In this document: positions 30,337 to 38,250 of the stretch, in pieces | How positions within the stretch are numbered: the first letter of the stretch is position 1 | How the letters are laid out: each line of letters begins with the position of its first letter | Made by a program: the position numbers and the translations under genes | DNA from: a virus | Direction: 5' to 3' (one strand) | DNA length: 64,000 bases | IMG/VR virus record: IMGVR_UViG_3300020027_000004 | Location: 24,003-88,002 of that record | The notes under the pieces: model-generated | What the model was told of the DNA's origin: nothing | What the model saw: only the letters and a program-made list of their open reading frames with translations | Database searches by the model: none

Positions 30337-32154
30337 ATGCTCGTTCTAACCGACGGTACCAACCTCTCAGTGGTCGAAGAAACCACCCTCGGGGCCCCCA
30401 CGCCACCCACTACAAACTGGCTCACGCTCGAGCCGAACAGCTACGGCAATTACGGGCCGGCGTACAAGAAAGAGCCGCGAGCTCCGATCACGAAGCACTT
30501 GCAGAGGGTCGGACGCCCGATGCTCGTGGACGAGGACTCGGCGATCCCATTCGAGGGCGACATCACCAAGAACATGATCGACGCGTTCGCGTCGGGCGTC
30601 TATCGCGTGGTGCCGAAGCATTCGGGCGGAACCGGCCAAAGCAAGTTCCCGGTGTCGGCGGTGACCGCGACCGGCTACACGGTTCCCGGGCTCGGCAACT
30701 TCGCGGAGCGCACACTGATCGTGGCGCGCGGCTTTCGCAATCCGCTGAACAACGGTCCCAAGATGGTGGGCCCCGGATCGACGCTCACCGAGACCAAGAC
30801 CGCCGGCCTTGTGATCGAAGCGTCGCCACCGGCGAACGCGGAGATCGAGGTGGTCGGATGGCGCGGGGCTCCCAGCGATCTGGCGCTCGATGCCGATGGC
30901 AACATGACATCCGTCGCGGTCAACTTCACCCAACGCGGGCTCAACCAGTATCAGTGGGTCTACATCGGCGATCCAAACGAGGATCTCCTTGGCTTCGATA
31001 CGGTCGAGTTTCAGGGCGCGGCTCGGCTGTTCGAGATCGCCGCGAACAAACTCACATTCGATCGACGGAGTTGGTACGTGGACCGCGGCGAGCTCGACCT
31101 CGATACGGTGACCGCGAACGTGGACACGATCATCCAGGCGCGAGATCGCGGGGCGGCGGTGTTCGTCGAGTTCATCAACGATGCGGTTGCCGCTGCTGGC
31201 ACCATCGAGGATGACGAGCTCACCAACACGGTCACCATCCACTTCAAGAGCTCGGTTACGGCCACGACCGTGGCGCAGGTCGAAGCGCTGATCGCCACGT
31301 CCACGCTGATCGAGGTGCAGACCGCGGGAACGGGTGCGACGTCGCTCGCCGCTGGCGATGTCTTGGCTCCGACCCAGCTCGGGTTCGTGGCCGATGGCGC
31401 CGATGCTGGAACCGGCAAGACGATCGACATCTACTACACGCGTTGGTGGCGCAACGTGCACGGCCAGCACGATGACTTTATCCCGGTGTCCTACGCGTTC
31501 GAGATGATGTATCCGAACCTCGGGGCATCCGGCGAAGACAAGTACGAGTACCTGCTCGGCAACATGATCGACGAGTGGGTCTGGAACATCCCGCTGACCG
31601 CGAAGGCTACGATCAATGCGAGCTTCATCGGCACGCACACGCAAAAGCCGACGGTGACGCGCAAGACGGGACCGGCGTCGGCAATCGAGCCGAACGCCAA
31701 CGCCGGCGTGTCGACGGCCACCGACATCCAGCGGCTTCGCATCAGCGACGCGGACGAGCTCGGAGTAGCCTCCGATCTTCAGAGCCTGAAGATCACCATC
31801 AAGAACAACGTCTCGCCACAGAAGCAGCTCGCGCGGCTCGGCGCGGGTCACATGAACTACGGTTCGCAAGATGTGAGCGTGGAGACCGAGATCATCTTCA
31901 CGGATGACGAGCCGATCCTCGCAGTGGTGGACAACCGCCCATGCAACCTGGATGTGCTGGTGCGAAACGACGACTTCGGCGCGCTGATCGACATCCAGGC
32001 GATGACGTTCGACACCACCGATCGCAAGCTCGAGAAGAACAAGAGCATCATCCTCACCTCGAAGACCACCGGCTACATGGACAACCTGTCGGGCTCGACC
32101 GGATCGCTCTCGATGTTCGGCTATCTGCCGCGGTTGCCGGACGTCACCGAATAG
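30337..32154 (+). CDS. Major tail tube protein with inserted domain, 605 aa
   Basis: The N-terminus (VVEETTLGAPTPPTTNWLTL, GRPMLVDEDSAIPFEGDITK) and the C-terminus (LARLGAGHMNYGSQDVSVET, EIIFTDDEPILAVV) match long-form tail-tube proteins that polymerise into hexameric rings. Residues ~280-360 are an insertion (NTVTIHFKSSVTATTVAQVE ALI) similar to two segments in the distal-tail gene at 38251, perhaps displayed on the tail surface. A terminator follows at 32258. Confidence 0.75.
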   Translation: MLVLTDGTNLSVVEETTLGAPTPPTTNWLTLEPNSYGNYGPAYKKEPRAPITKHLQRVGRPMLVDEDSAIPFEGDITKNMIDAFASGVYRVVPKHSGGTGQSKFPVSAVTATGYTVPGLGNFAERTLIVARGFRNPLNNGPKMVGPGSTLTETKTAGLVIEASPPANAEIEVVGWRGAPSDLALDADGNMTSVAVNFTQRGLNQYQWVYIGDPNEDLLGFDTVEFQGAARLFEIAANKLTFDRRSWYVDRGELDLDTVTANVDTIIQARDRGAAVFVEFINDAVAAAGTIEDDELTNTVTIHFKSSVTATTVAQVEALIATSTLIEVQTAGTGATSLAAGDVLAPTQLGFVADGADAGTGKTIDIYYTRWWRNVHGQHDDFIPVSYAFEMMYPNLGASGEDKYEYLLGNMIDEWVWNIPLTAKATINASFIGTHTQKPTVTRKTGPASAIEPNANAGVSTATDIQRLRISDADELGVASDLQSLKITIKNNVSPQKQLARLGAGHMNYGSQDVSVETEIIFTDDEPILAVVDNRPCNLDVLVRNDDFGALIDIQAMTFDTTDRKLEKNKSIILTSKTTGYMDNLSGSTGSLSMFGYLPRLPDVTE

Positions 32155-32257
32155 TCGGCGCGGCCGCGCTGGCTACCGCCTGATCGAAGGCGGTTCCGAG
32201 GAGCCCCTGGGCTCACCGGCAAGCGGCGCCCACAAAAGCTACCGCTCGACACCGAGG

Positions 32258-32292
32258 CGGCCACCCGTGCACAGGGTGGCCGTTCTCCTTTT
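32258..32292 (+). terminator. Rho-independent terminator after tail tube gene
   Basis: CGGCCACCC and GGGTGGCCG form a 9-bp stem with a 7-nt loop, followed by TTCTCCTTTT. It separates the head/neck/tube transcripts from the PadR insert. The rest of 32155-32343 shows no coding signal. Confidence 0.75.
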
Positions 32293-32343
32293 CGGAACGC
32301 GTCGCACGGCGCCGGCGGGACGCGACCCGTCGCTCCGAGCAGC

Positions 32344-32637
32344 TCAGCCGCGCTTCCAAACATCGAGCGCAGCGGTGAAGGCTGCCAGCGCGAGCTCGCC
32401 GCGAGGAGCGATACGATACGGACGCCGCGGCGGACCGCTCTCGCCTGCGGGCGTCGGGGCGTTGCGGACCACCACCAACCCCTTCTCCTCCATGCGCCCG
32501 AGAAGCACATAGATTGCGTTCTTTGAGAGAACGCCGCGCGACCGCTTCACGAGCTCGAGCCCGTAGAGATCTCCGGTCGTCAACTGCGTTAGAACGATCC
32601 GCTCCGATGTGCTCAAGCTAGGTGGAATGCCGCGCAT
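32344..32637 (-). CDS. PadR-family transcription regulator, 97 aa
   Basis: LSTSERIVLTQLTTGDLYGLELV, then LSKNAIYVLLGRMEEKGLVV and a wing with GPPRRPYRIAPRGEL follow the PadR winged-helix pattern; it is shorter than usual and lacks a long dimer helix. It lies in reverse orientation within the tail operon, with its own TGCTAGCGT box 8 nt from the ATG. It may control the downstream tail genes or be a moron acting on the host. Confidence 0.78.
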   Translation of the reverse strand: MRGIPPSLSTSERIVLTQLTTGDLYGLELVKRSRGVLSKNAIYVLLGRMEEKGLVVVRNAPTPAGESGPPRRPYRIAPRGELALAAFTAALDVWKRG

Positions 32638-32654
32638 CTAACGCCACGCTAGCA
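32635..32654 (-). promoter_or_regulatory. Extended -10 (TGCTAGCGT) of padR-like gene with flanking repeats
   Basis: On the minus strand TTAGATGC occurs twice (around 32660 and over the start codon), bracketing TGCTAGCGT. The box is 8 nt before ATG 32637. The repeats could be autoregulatory sites for the PadR protein. Confidence 0.45.
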
Positions 32655-32721
32655 TCTAACGGCAGGACAGACATGGCGATACAGGATCGACAGGATCGAT
32701 TCGACGTGCGATTGCTCGTGC

Positions 32722-33159
32722 ATGGCATTCGGCAAGATTCGCAACGCGGGTCTGATTCCCGGCAAGACCGTTCCGCTCGTCCTCAACATGTTGCCAGGCG
32801 AACCGGTGGTGAATGTCGAGCACCTCGGCACGTCCAACACGAGCTTCATCAACGATCAGGTTGCGAGGGCAAGCCACCACAAGGCGGTGACGAGAACTGC
32901 GTCCACTGGCGCGCCGATGTCCGAACTCGAGCGCGAGCGAGTAGACCGCGAAAATCGCGAGTTCATCATCAAGCATGTCATCCGCAAGCTGGAGGCGAAG
33001 CACGACGACGGACGTGATGCGACCGATGCAGATATCCCGGAGTTCGTGCAGAGCCTGCCGCCGGATGTCGTGACCACGATTCTCGTGTTCGCATTCAACG
33101 CGGAGAACTTCCGCGAGCGCGTCATCGAGAGCGCGCCGAAGGCTCTCGCGGAAAAATAG
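32722..33159 (+). CDS. Tail assembly chaperone, upstream frame (gpG-like), 145 aa
   Basis: Located between tail-tube and tape-measure genes, as all tail chaperones are. Begins MAFGKIRNAGLIPGKTVPLV, and has acidic helices (DIPEFVQSLPPDVVTTILVF). Its last codons GCG GAA AAA TAG offer a -1 slip into a downstream frame that stays open to 33566. Confidence 0.7.
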   Translation: MAFGKIRNAGLIPGKTVPLVLNMLPGEPVVNVEHLGTSNTSFINDQVARASHHKAVTRTASTGAPMSELERERVDRENREFIIKHVIRKLEAKHDDGRDATDADIPEFVQSLPPDVVTTILVFAFNAENFRERVIESAPKALAEK

Positions 33160-33566
33160 TTGCCCGTCTCGACTGGGAGTCGGAGGCCGGCGACATCCGC
33201 CGGTCGATCGAGCAGGGCAAAAAGAAGAAGCCACCGCGGAAGCCGACCGCCGACCAAGTAGCATTCCTCGAGTCCGAGCCGGAACTCGATGGTGGATGCT
33301 TGATCATTACGCGCGCTTACCGCGAGCTGTCGACGTGCCGCAGCTACGGAATGGGCATCGGGCCGATACCTTGGTGGTGCATGGTAGCGTGGTGCGACTG
33401 GAACGATCTCGACCGCGACATCGCCGAACACCTGATCACAGTCATCATGATCGTCGACAACGAGATCGTTAGCCGCGCAGCCGCTCGAGCGAAGGCTCGA
33501 CATCCGGCCACCGGCCAAGAGAAGCCACCTGCGCCACCGCGAGCGGTGAGGAGGCGACCGAGATAG
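33156..33566 (+). CDS. Tail assembly chaperone, -1 frameshift extension (gpT-like), ~136 aa
   Basis: The -1 frame is open from 33018 across the 33159 stop to 33566. It encodes VARLDWESEAGDIRRSIEQG, a basic Lys-rich linker and PWWCMVAWCDWNDLDRDIAE, and no good start codon exists other than TTG 33300. Two hairpins (33170-33182 and 33187-33203) follow the slip site GGAAAAAT. Expression by programmed frameshift, as in lambda G/GT, is the simplest reading. Confidence 0.6.
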   Translation: MVARLDWESEAGDIRRSIEQGKKKKPPRKPTADQVAFLESEPELDGGCLIITRAYRELSTCRSYGMGIGPIPWWCMVAWCDWNDLDRDIAEHLITVIMIVDNEIVSRAAARAKARHPATGQEKPPAPPRAVRRRPR

Positions 33567-33568
33567 CC

Positions 33569-36247
33569 ATGTCGTTCGACTTTCAAATCAAGGCTGACCC
33601 GTCGCAGGCCATCGCGGCATCGAAGCAACTCGAAGACCGGCTTCATGGCATCGAAACGAAGGCAACCGCAACCGGACGCGCTGTTGATGGTGCGTTCAAG
33701 ACGCAGGCGTTTCGCGATGCATCTGGCCGCTTCCTTGCGACATCGGTATCGGTATCCTCATTGCGTACTGGCGTCCAGAACGCTGCGGTTGCTTCCGAGG
33801 TGTACAACGCGCGGCTCCGCGCCAGCGTGGTGCACTCGCAGCAGCTGGCCCAGCAAACGAGCGCGCTGGAGAAAGGGTTCGCCCAACTCGCGGAGCAGCT
33901 CCAGCGCGAAAAGGACATGCTCGACACCATCCACGGGCCCGCGCTTCGTCATCAGCAAGACCTGATGACGCTCGATGCACTCTACCGCCGTGGTTCGATC
34001 TCCGCGCGCGAGCTTGTGGAGCAACAGCGCAAGCTGATGGTGGGCCGGTTCGGCTCTGGCGGACCTGCGGGCATCGCGCCGGCGTTCACCAACGATGCAG
34101 CCGCATCCGCTGGTCGTAACCCGTTCGGCGGTGGAGCCTTCGCTGGAGCTGGCGCATCGGTGAGCTCGCTCGCTGCACCGGTGGCGGTGGCCGCTGCAAC
34201 GATCAAGGTCGCGGAACTCGCTGACGACTACCAGGCGCTCCAGAATCGTCTCCGCGGCGTGTCCGATGGTGAGGACCAGGTGGCGGCCGCGATGTTGCGC
34301 GCGCACGACATCGCAGGCACGACATACCAGAGCACCGCCACCGTCGTGGAGGCGTATGCGTCGATGAAGAACGCCACCGAGGACATCGGTTTGACGAGCG
34401 CACAGACCTTCGTTCTCGTCGAGAACCTCGGCAAAGCCGTTCGCGCCGGCGGACGCGACGGAGCCACCTCTGCGGCTGGCATGATGCAATTCACGCAAGC
34501 GCTCCAGAGCGGCCGGCTCGGCGGTGACGAGTTCCGGTCGGTGATGGAGAACCTGCCCGGTGTCGTCGAGGTGCTCACGAAGGGGCTAGGTAAGACGAAA
34601 GCCGAACTCCGCCTGATGGCCGAGCAAGGGCTCATCACCGACAAGGTGCTGGTCAAGCTTTTCCTCGAGTCGAACGCGGGTCTGGACTCGGTGAACAACC
34701 GCCTCACCAAGATGCGACCGACGATGTCTCAGGGGTGGCAGGGGCTCAAGAACGACGTTACCGGCTGGGTCGGCGAGGCGTTCCAGTGGGCCGATGACAA
34801 GTTCAACGCGGCCAACATCGCAACTCTTGAGTATTGGCGCGGTGAGGCCGAGCGCGTGAACAAGGCAATCGCCGAACTCACCGCCACCGAACGAGCTCGG
34901 TGGCTCTCGATGGGACAGGGTACCGAGCAGGAGCGAGTGGCGGCTGGCGTGGTGGTCGATGCGATCGATCTCGAGGTTCGCTCGCTCGAATTGCTCGACA
35001 ATAAGTCGGTCGATGTCGTGCTCCGGCTCATCCGTCTGAAGGCTCAGCACAACGAGGCCGCAAAGGAGATGGCCACGGCCAAGGCGGCCGCGGACAAATT
35101 CGCCAAGTCGCTACAAGATCTGCTCAAGTTCGGCGATGCCGCAGCGCCGAGTGTCACCAAGGGGATGGACACAATCGCCGCTGGCATCGAGGCCACGAAC
35201 CAGGTGGTTGGCAACTGGACATCATCCTTGCGCGGCGCGACCGGCGAGCTCTCACGCGAGGGGAAGTTACTCAAGGAGATCGAGGGCCCGCTCAAGGAGT
35301 ACACGGCGAACACCGCCAGCCTCGAAGGCTTGCTCGAGCGCGGCCGCATCACCGCATCGCAGTATGACGCGCAACTCCGCAAGCTGATCGATACGTACGC
35401 TGGCAGCGAGATTCGTCAGCTTCTCGATTTTTCGACGAAGCCGGTGCAGATGATCTCCACCGCGAAAGGCAACGTGCCGCGCGCCTCGTTCGAGGCGGAC
35501 CAGCGGACCACGCGCGAATCCGACGCGAAGGTCGATGAGATCTTCACGGACACCTCGTGGCAAGCGCAGGCGGTCCCGCAGTTCCAGGCCATCAACGCCG
35601 AAGTCAACGCGATGGGAGACGCCGCCGGTCGCGTGTTGAACGTGCTCTCGCAGAACAACGAGCAAACCACGCTCTGGCGCCTGAAGATGGAGTCACTCGG
35701 CGAGACGTTCGATGAACGTGTGGTGCGTGGTGTCGAGGGTGGTCTAAACAAGATCTGGGCGGACGTTTCCGACGTGAGCGGCCAGGTCGAATCGATGATG
35801 GTCGGAGCGTTTGGCAAGATCGAGGACTCGATCGTTGGGATGGTCACCACTGGGAAGTTCGAGTGGAAGGGCATGGTCGATCAGATGCTGCAAGACCTCA
35901 CTCGTCTTGCTCTGCGCCAGCTCATCATGTCCGGTCTCAACGCTACCGGGATCATGCCAGCGCTTTCGTTCGGTGGCGCGCATGCGACTGGCGGTAGCTA
36001 CACCGTTGGCGGCTCGGGCGGCAGTGATTCACAGCCGGTGCTGTTCCATCTCACGCCAGGAGAGCGCGTCGACTTCACGCCCAAGGGTGAATCGCCGGGT
36101 GGCGGTGGCTCGACGAGCAACACGACGATCATTCAGTTCGACAAGCGCGACCTGCTGCCGTTCCTAAACACCCCGGACGGCAAGCGCGAGCTCCACAGCT
36201 TCGTTCGCTCCAACCCGGCCATGATTCGCTCGCTGATCGGGAATTGA
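33569..36247 (+). CDS. Tape measure protein, 892 aa
   Basis: Sets tail length and exits with the DNA. The N-terminus has a long coiled coil (residues ~20-150). The TMP domain follows (residues ~210-370), with QSTATVVEAYASMKNATEDIG, LVENLGKAVRAGG, GGDEFRSVMENLPGV and GLITDKVLVKLFLES, all strong tape-measure signatures. Further coiled coil comes next, with a C-terminal Gly/Ser-rich tail. At about 0.15 nm per residue the tail would be around 130 nm; that is an estimate. Confidence 0.9.
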   Translation: MSFDFQIKADPSQAIAASKQLEDRLHGIETKATATGRAVDGAFKTQAFRDASGRFLATSVSVSSLRTGVQNAAVASEVYNARLRASVVHSQQLAQQTSALEKGFAQLAEQLQREKDMLDTIHGPALRHQQDLMTLDALYRRGSISARELVEQQRKLMVGRFGSGGPAGIAPAFTNDAAASAGRNPFGGGAFAGAGASVSSLAAPVAVAAATIKVAELADDYQALQNRLRGVSDGEDQVAAAMLRAHDIAGTTYQSTATVVEAYASMKNATEDIGLTSAQTFVLVENLGKAVRAGGRDGATSAAGMMQFTQALQSGRLGGDEFRSVMENLPGVVEVLTKGLGKTKAELRLMAEQGLITDKVLVKLFLESNAGLDSVNNRLTKMRPTMSQGWQGLKNDVTGWVGEAFQWADDKFNAANIATLEYWRGEAERVNKAIAELTATERARWLSMGQGTEQERVAAGVVVDAIDLEVRSLELLDNKSVDVVLRLIRLKAQHNEAAKEMATAKAAADKFAKSLQDLLKFGDAAAPSVTKGMDTIAAGIEATNQVVGNWTSSLRGATGELSREGKLLKEIEGPLKEYTANTASLEGLLERGRITASQYDAQLRKLIDTYAGSEIRQLLDFSTKPVQMISTAKGNVPRASFEADQRTTRESDAKVDEIFTDTSWQAQAVPQFQAINAEVNAMGDAAGRVLNVLSQNNEQTTLWRLKMESLGETFDERVVRGVEGGLNKIWADVSDVSGQVESMMVGAFGKIEDSIVGMVTTGKFEWKGMVDQMLQDLTRLALRQLIMSGLNATGIMPALSFGGAHATGGSYTVGGSGGSDSQPVLFHLTPGERVDFTPKGESPGGGGSTSNTTIIQFDKRDLLPFLNTPDGKRELHSFVRSNPAMIRSLIGN

Positions 36248-36250
36248 CCC

Positions 36251-37147
36251 ATGGCGATCGACACTGACGCGACAAGCGGTAAGGGCGTGCCGAGCTCGGG
36301 CTCGCAATGGGCCGAAGCACTAGCTCGGCTGTCGAGCCCGCTCCATCACTGGGATTGCCAGGATACGGCGAGTCCGCTGGTCGACTCGATCAATGCGGCT
36401 GACCTAGCGTGGGGCGGTGCAACGGCTGCGTATCAGAAGACGATTCCCGGATGGACCCGCAAGGGAGTCGGCTACGGCAGCGGCAGTGCGGGTGGGTGGG
36501 TCGGAACTGGCGTTGGCACTGATCCATCACTCGGCGATGACGGCTCCGGCCCGGGCTCGGTGCTGATCTTCATGCTCGGTCGCCAGCGTATCACCGGGCC
36601 GCCCGCTGGAGGATTCGATCCACCCGGCGGTTTCTCGCCACCGGATGCCTATTCGTACTCCGTCATCTACAGCAACCTTTGGCTTTCGGTCGGCACCATC
36701 ACCGCCAGCTTGACCAACAGCCAAACGAGATATCGCGTGGTCTCGGGCGGAGTTTCGAAAGTCGTCCTCGCGACACCGGACGACTCGCACGCCGATGATG
36801 CTGTCCACGCGTTCTTGATGCAGGCCCGTGAGCTAGATGTGAACTCGGTTGAGATCTCGCTCGATACGGATCTCGTCAGTCTCGAGGTGCAGGCCGGGAC
36901 GGCGCCGAGCCCCGTGCAACTCGATGCCGTGAGCTCGTTCACGCTTCAAGCGAATCACGAGATCGGGGGGCCTATCAACTTCGATTACCTTGATTGCTGG
37001 ATCTGGCGAGGCGTTGCTCCGCTCGATGCTGACGAGCGCAACGACTTGCTCGTCACGCTCGGCTATCGAACTCCATCTGTGGGTGGAAGCGGGACGGTGA
37101 TAGGCTCGCGCGTGATTGGGTCTCCCCTCATCAGGAAGCATCGATGA
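36251..37147 (+). CDS. Tail protein with shared N-terminal module, 298 aa
   Basis: Residues 8-60 read SGKGVPSSGSQWAEALARLS...HHWDCQDTASPLVDSI, nearly the same as the start of the 982-aa protein at 38251. The rest is beta-rich with HADDAVHAFLMQARELDVNS (shared with 38251, HADNNVHAFLMQVRELDASS) and looks like a LamG/jelly-roll fold. It is thus a paralogue of the N-terminal third of the distal-tail protein, probably on the tail tip or fibre. Confidence 0.6.
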   Translation: MAIDTDATSGKGVPSSGSQWAEALARLSSPLHHWDCQDTASPLVDSINAADLAWGGATAAYQKTIPGWTRKGVGYGSGSAGGWVGTGVGTDPSLGDDGSGPGSVLIFMLGRQRITGPPAGGFDPPGGFSPPDAYSYSVIYSNLWLSVGTITASLTNSQTRYRVVSGGVSKVVLATPDDSHADDAVHAFLMQARELDVNSVEISLDTDLVSLEVQAGTAPSPVQLDAVSSFTLQANHEIGGPINFDYLDCWIWRGVAPLDADERNDLLVTLGYRTPSVGGSGTVIGSRVIGSPLIRKHR

Positions 37148-38241
37148 TAATCAAGCTCGCGGATACGGTTCGGTTCTGCTTCGGCACCTCGGATGCTGCC
37201 GGAGTGGCGACCGACGCGGACTCCACGCCGAGCGTGGTCGTGCTCGAGCAGGGAACCGCTCTCGGCTACTCGCCGACGGTCACGAACATCGCCACCGGGC
37301 TCTATGAGGTAGCGATCGAGTGCTCTGGTGCCAACGGTTTCGACGCCGAGAAGGAATACAGCGCCTACGCCGAAGCGATCGTTGGCGGTGACACCGGCCG
37401 TGATGGCATCGGCTCGTGGCGTGTCGTCGCGGAGGACCTCGCCGACGTCTTGGCGCGCGTCACGAGCGTTCGAGCTGGGTACCTCGACAATCTCAACGTG
37501 GGTGGGGCGCTCGCGAGCTCAGCCGAGGTGCTGGCGATCCAGAACAACACCCGTGTGTCGCGCAGCGTGCCCGACCGCATCGCCATCCCGAACGCGGGCT
37601 CGCGCACCTACCGCGTGGAGATCATGCTCTACGATGATGCCGGCAACATGGAGGCCCCGGACTCGGCTCCCACGATCGCGCTCGTTAACCAGGCCGGCAC
37701 GAGTCGCACCTCGAGGCTCGACAGCACGACGATGGCTCTCATCGCCCCTGGCCACTACCGATCGATCTACACGTCAACCGCGGGCGATGCGGTGGAGCAA
37801 CTCCTGTGGACGTTCTCCGTGCTCGAAGGTGCGGTGACGCGCCTCTACCCCGCGGCGTCATCGGTCGAGGCGGAGGCGAGCTCGGCGCCGAGCGTCAACG
37901 TCACCCAGTGGAACGGTACCGCGGTTGCGGCTCCGACCGTCGCCGGCATCCCGAAGGTGGAGCTCGCATCGATGGCGACGGATGCGATCAGTGCTGCTGG
38001 TGTGAGCGCAGCCGCGGTGACGAAGATCGCCACCGGTATCTGGGCTGCGGTGAGCGAAGGCTCCGCGACCTACGGCGATTCGATCCGGTATCTCGCCGGT
38101 GTCGTCGGCGGGAAGGTTCAGAACTTCCTCACCGGCACGCTCGTGTTCAAGAGCCCGTTCAATCCGGCCAAGACCCGCGCCACCGTCACGTGTGACGAGA
38201 CCGGACGCTTGAGCTCGACGCCAGGCGACCTCACGCCATAG
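37144..38241 (+). CDS. Tail tip/fibre-associated protein, 365 aa
   Basis: Beta-rich with an Ala/Ser-rich C-terminal part that repeats helix-forming segments (SAAGVSAAAVTKIATGIWAAVSEG). The N-terminal ~90 residues (VRFCFGTSDAAGVATDADS, TGLYEVAIECSGANGFDAEK) resemble Ig-like fibre domains. Overlaps the previous gene by 4 nt. Position after the tape measure suggests a tip or fibre component. Confidence 0.5.
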   Translation: MIIKLADTVRFCFGTSDAAGVATDADSTPSVVVLEQGTALGYSPTVTNIATGLYEVAIECSGANGFDAEKEYSAYAEAIVGGDTGRDGIGSWRVVAEDLADVLARVTSVRAGYLDNLNVGGALASSAEVLAIQNNTRVSRSVPDRIAIPNAGSRTYRVEIMLYDDAGNMEAPDSAPTIALVNQAGTSRTSRLDSTTMALIAPGHYRSIYTSTAGDAVEQLLWTFSVLEGAVTRLYPAASSVEAEASSAPSVNVTQWNGTAVAAPTVAGIPKVELASMATDAISAAGVSAAAVTKIATGIWAAVSEGSATYGDSIRYLAGVVGGKVQNFLTGTLVFKSPFNPAKTRATVTCDETGRLSSTPGDLTP

Positions 38242-38250
38242 GAGAGCGCG

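Noticed and set aside
30367-31869. A 500-aa minus-strand frame opposite the tail-tube gene
   Set aside because: Complete overlap with a recognised virion gene; no domain, no promoter.
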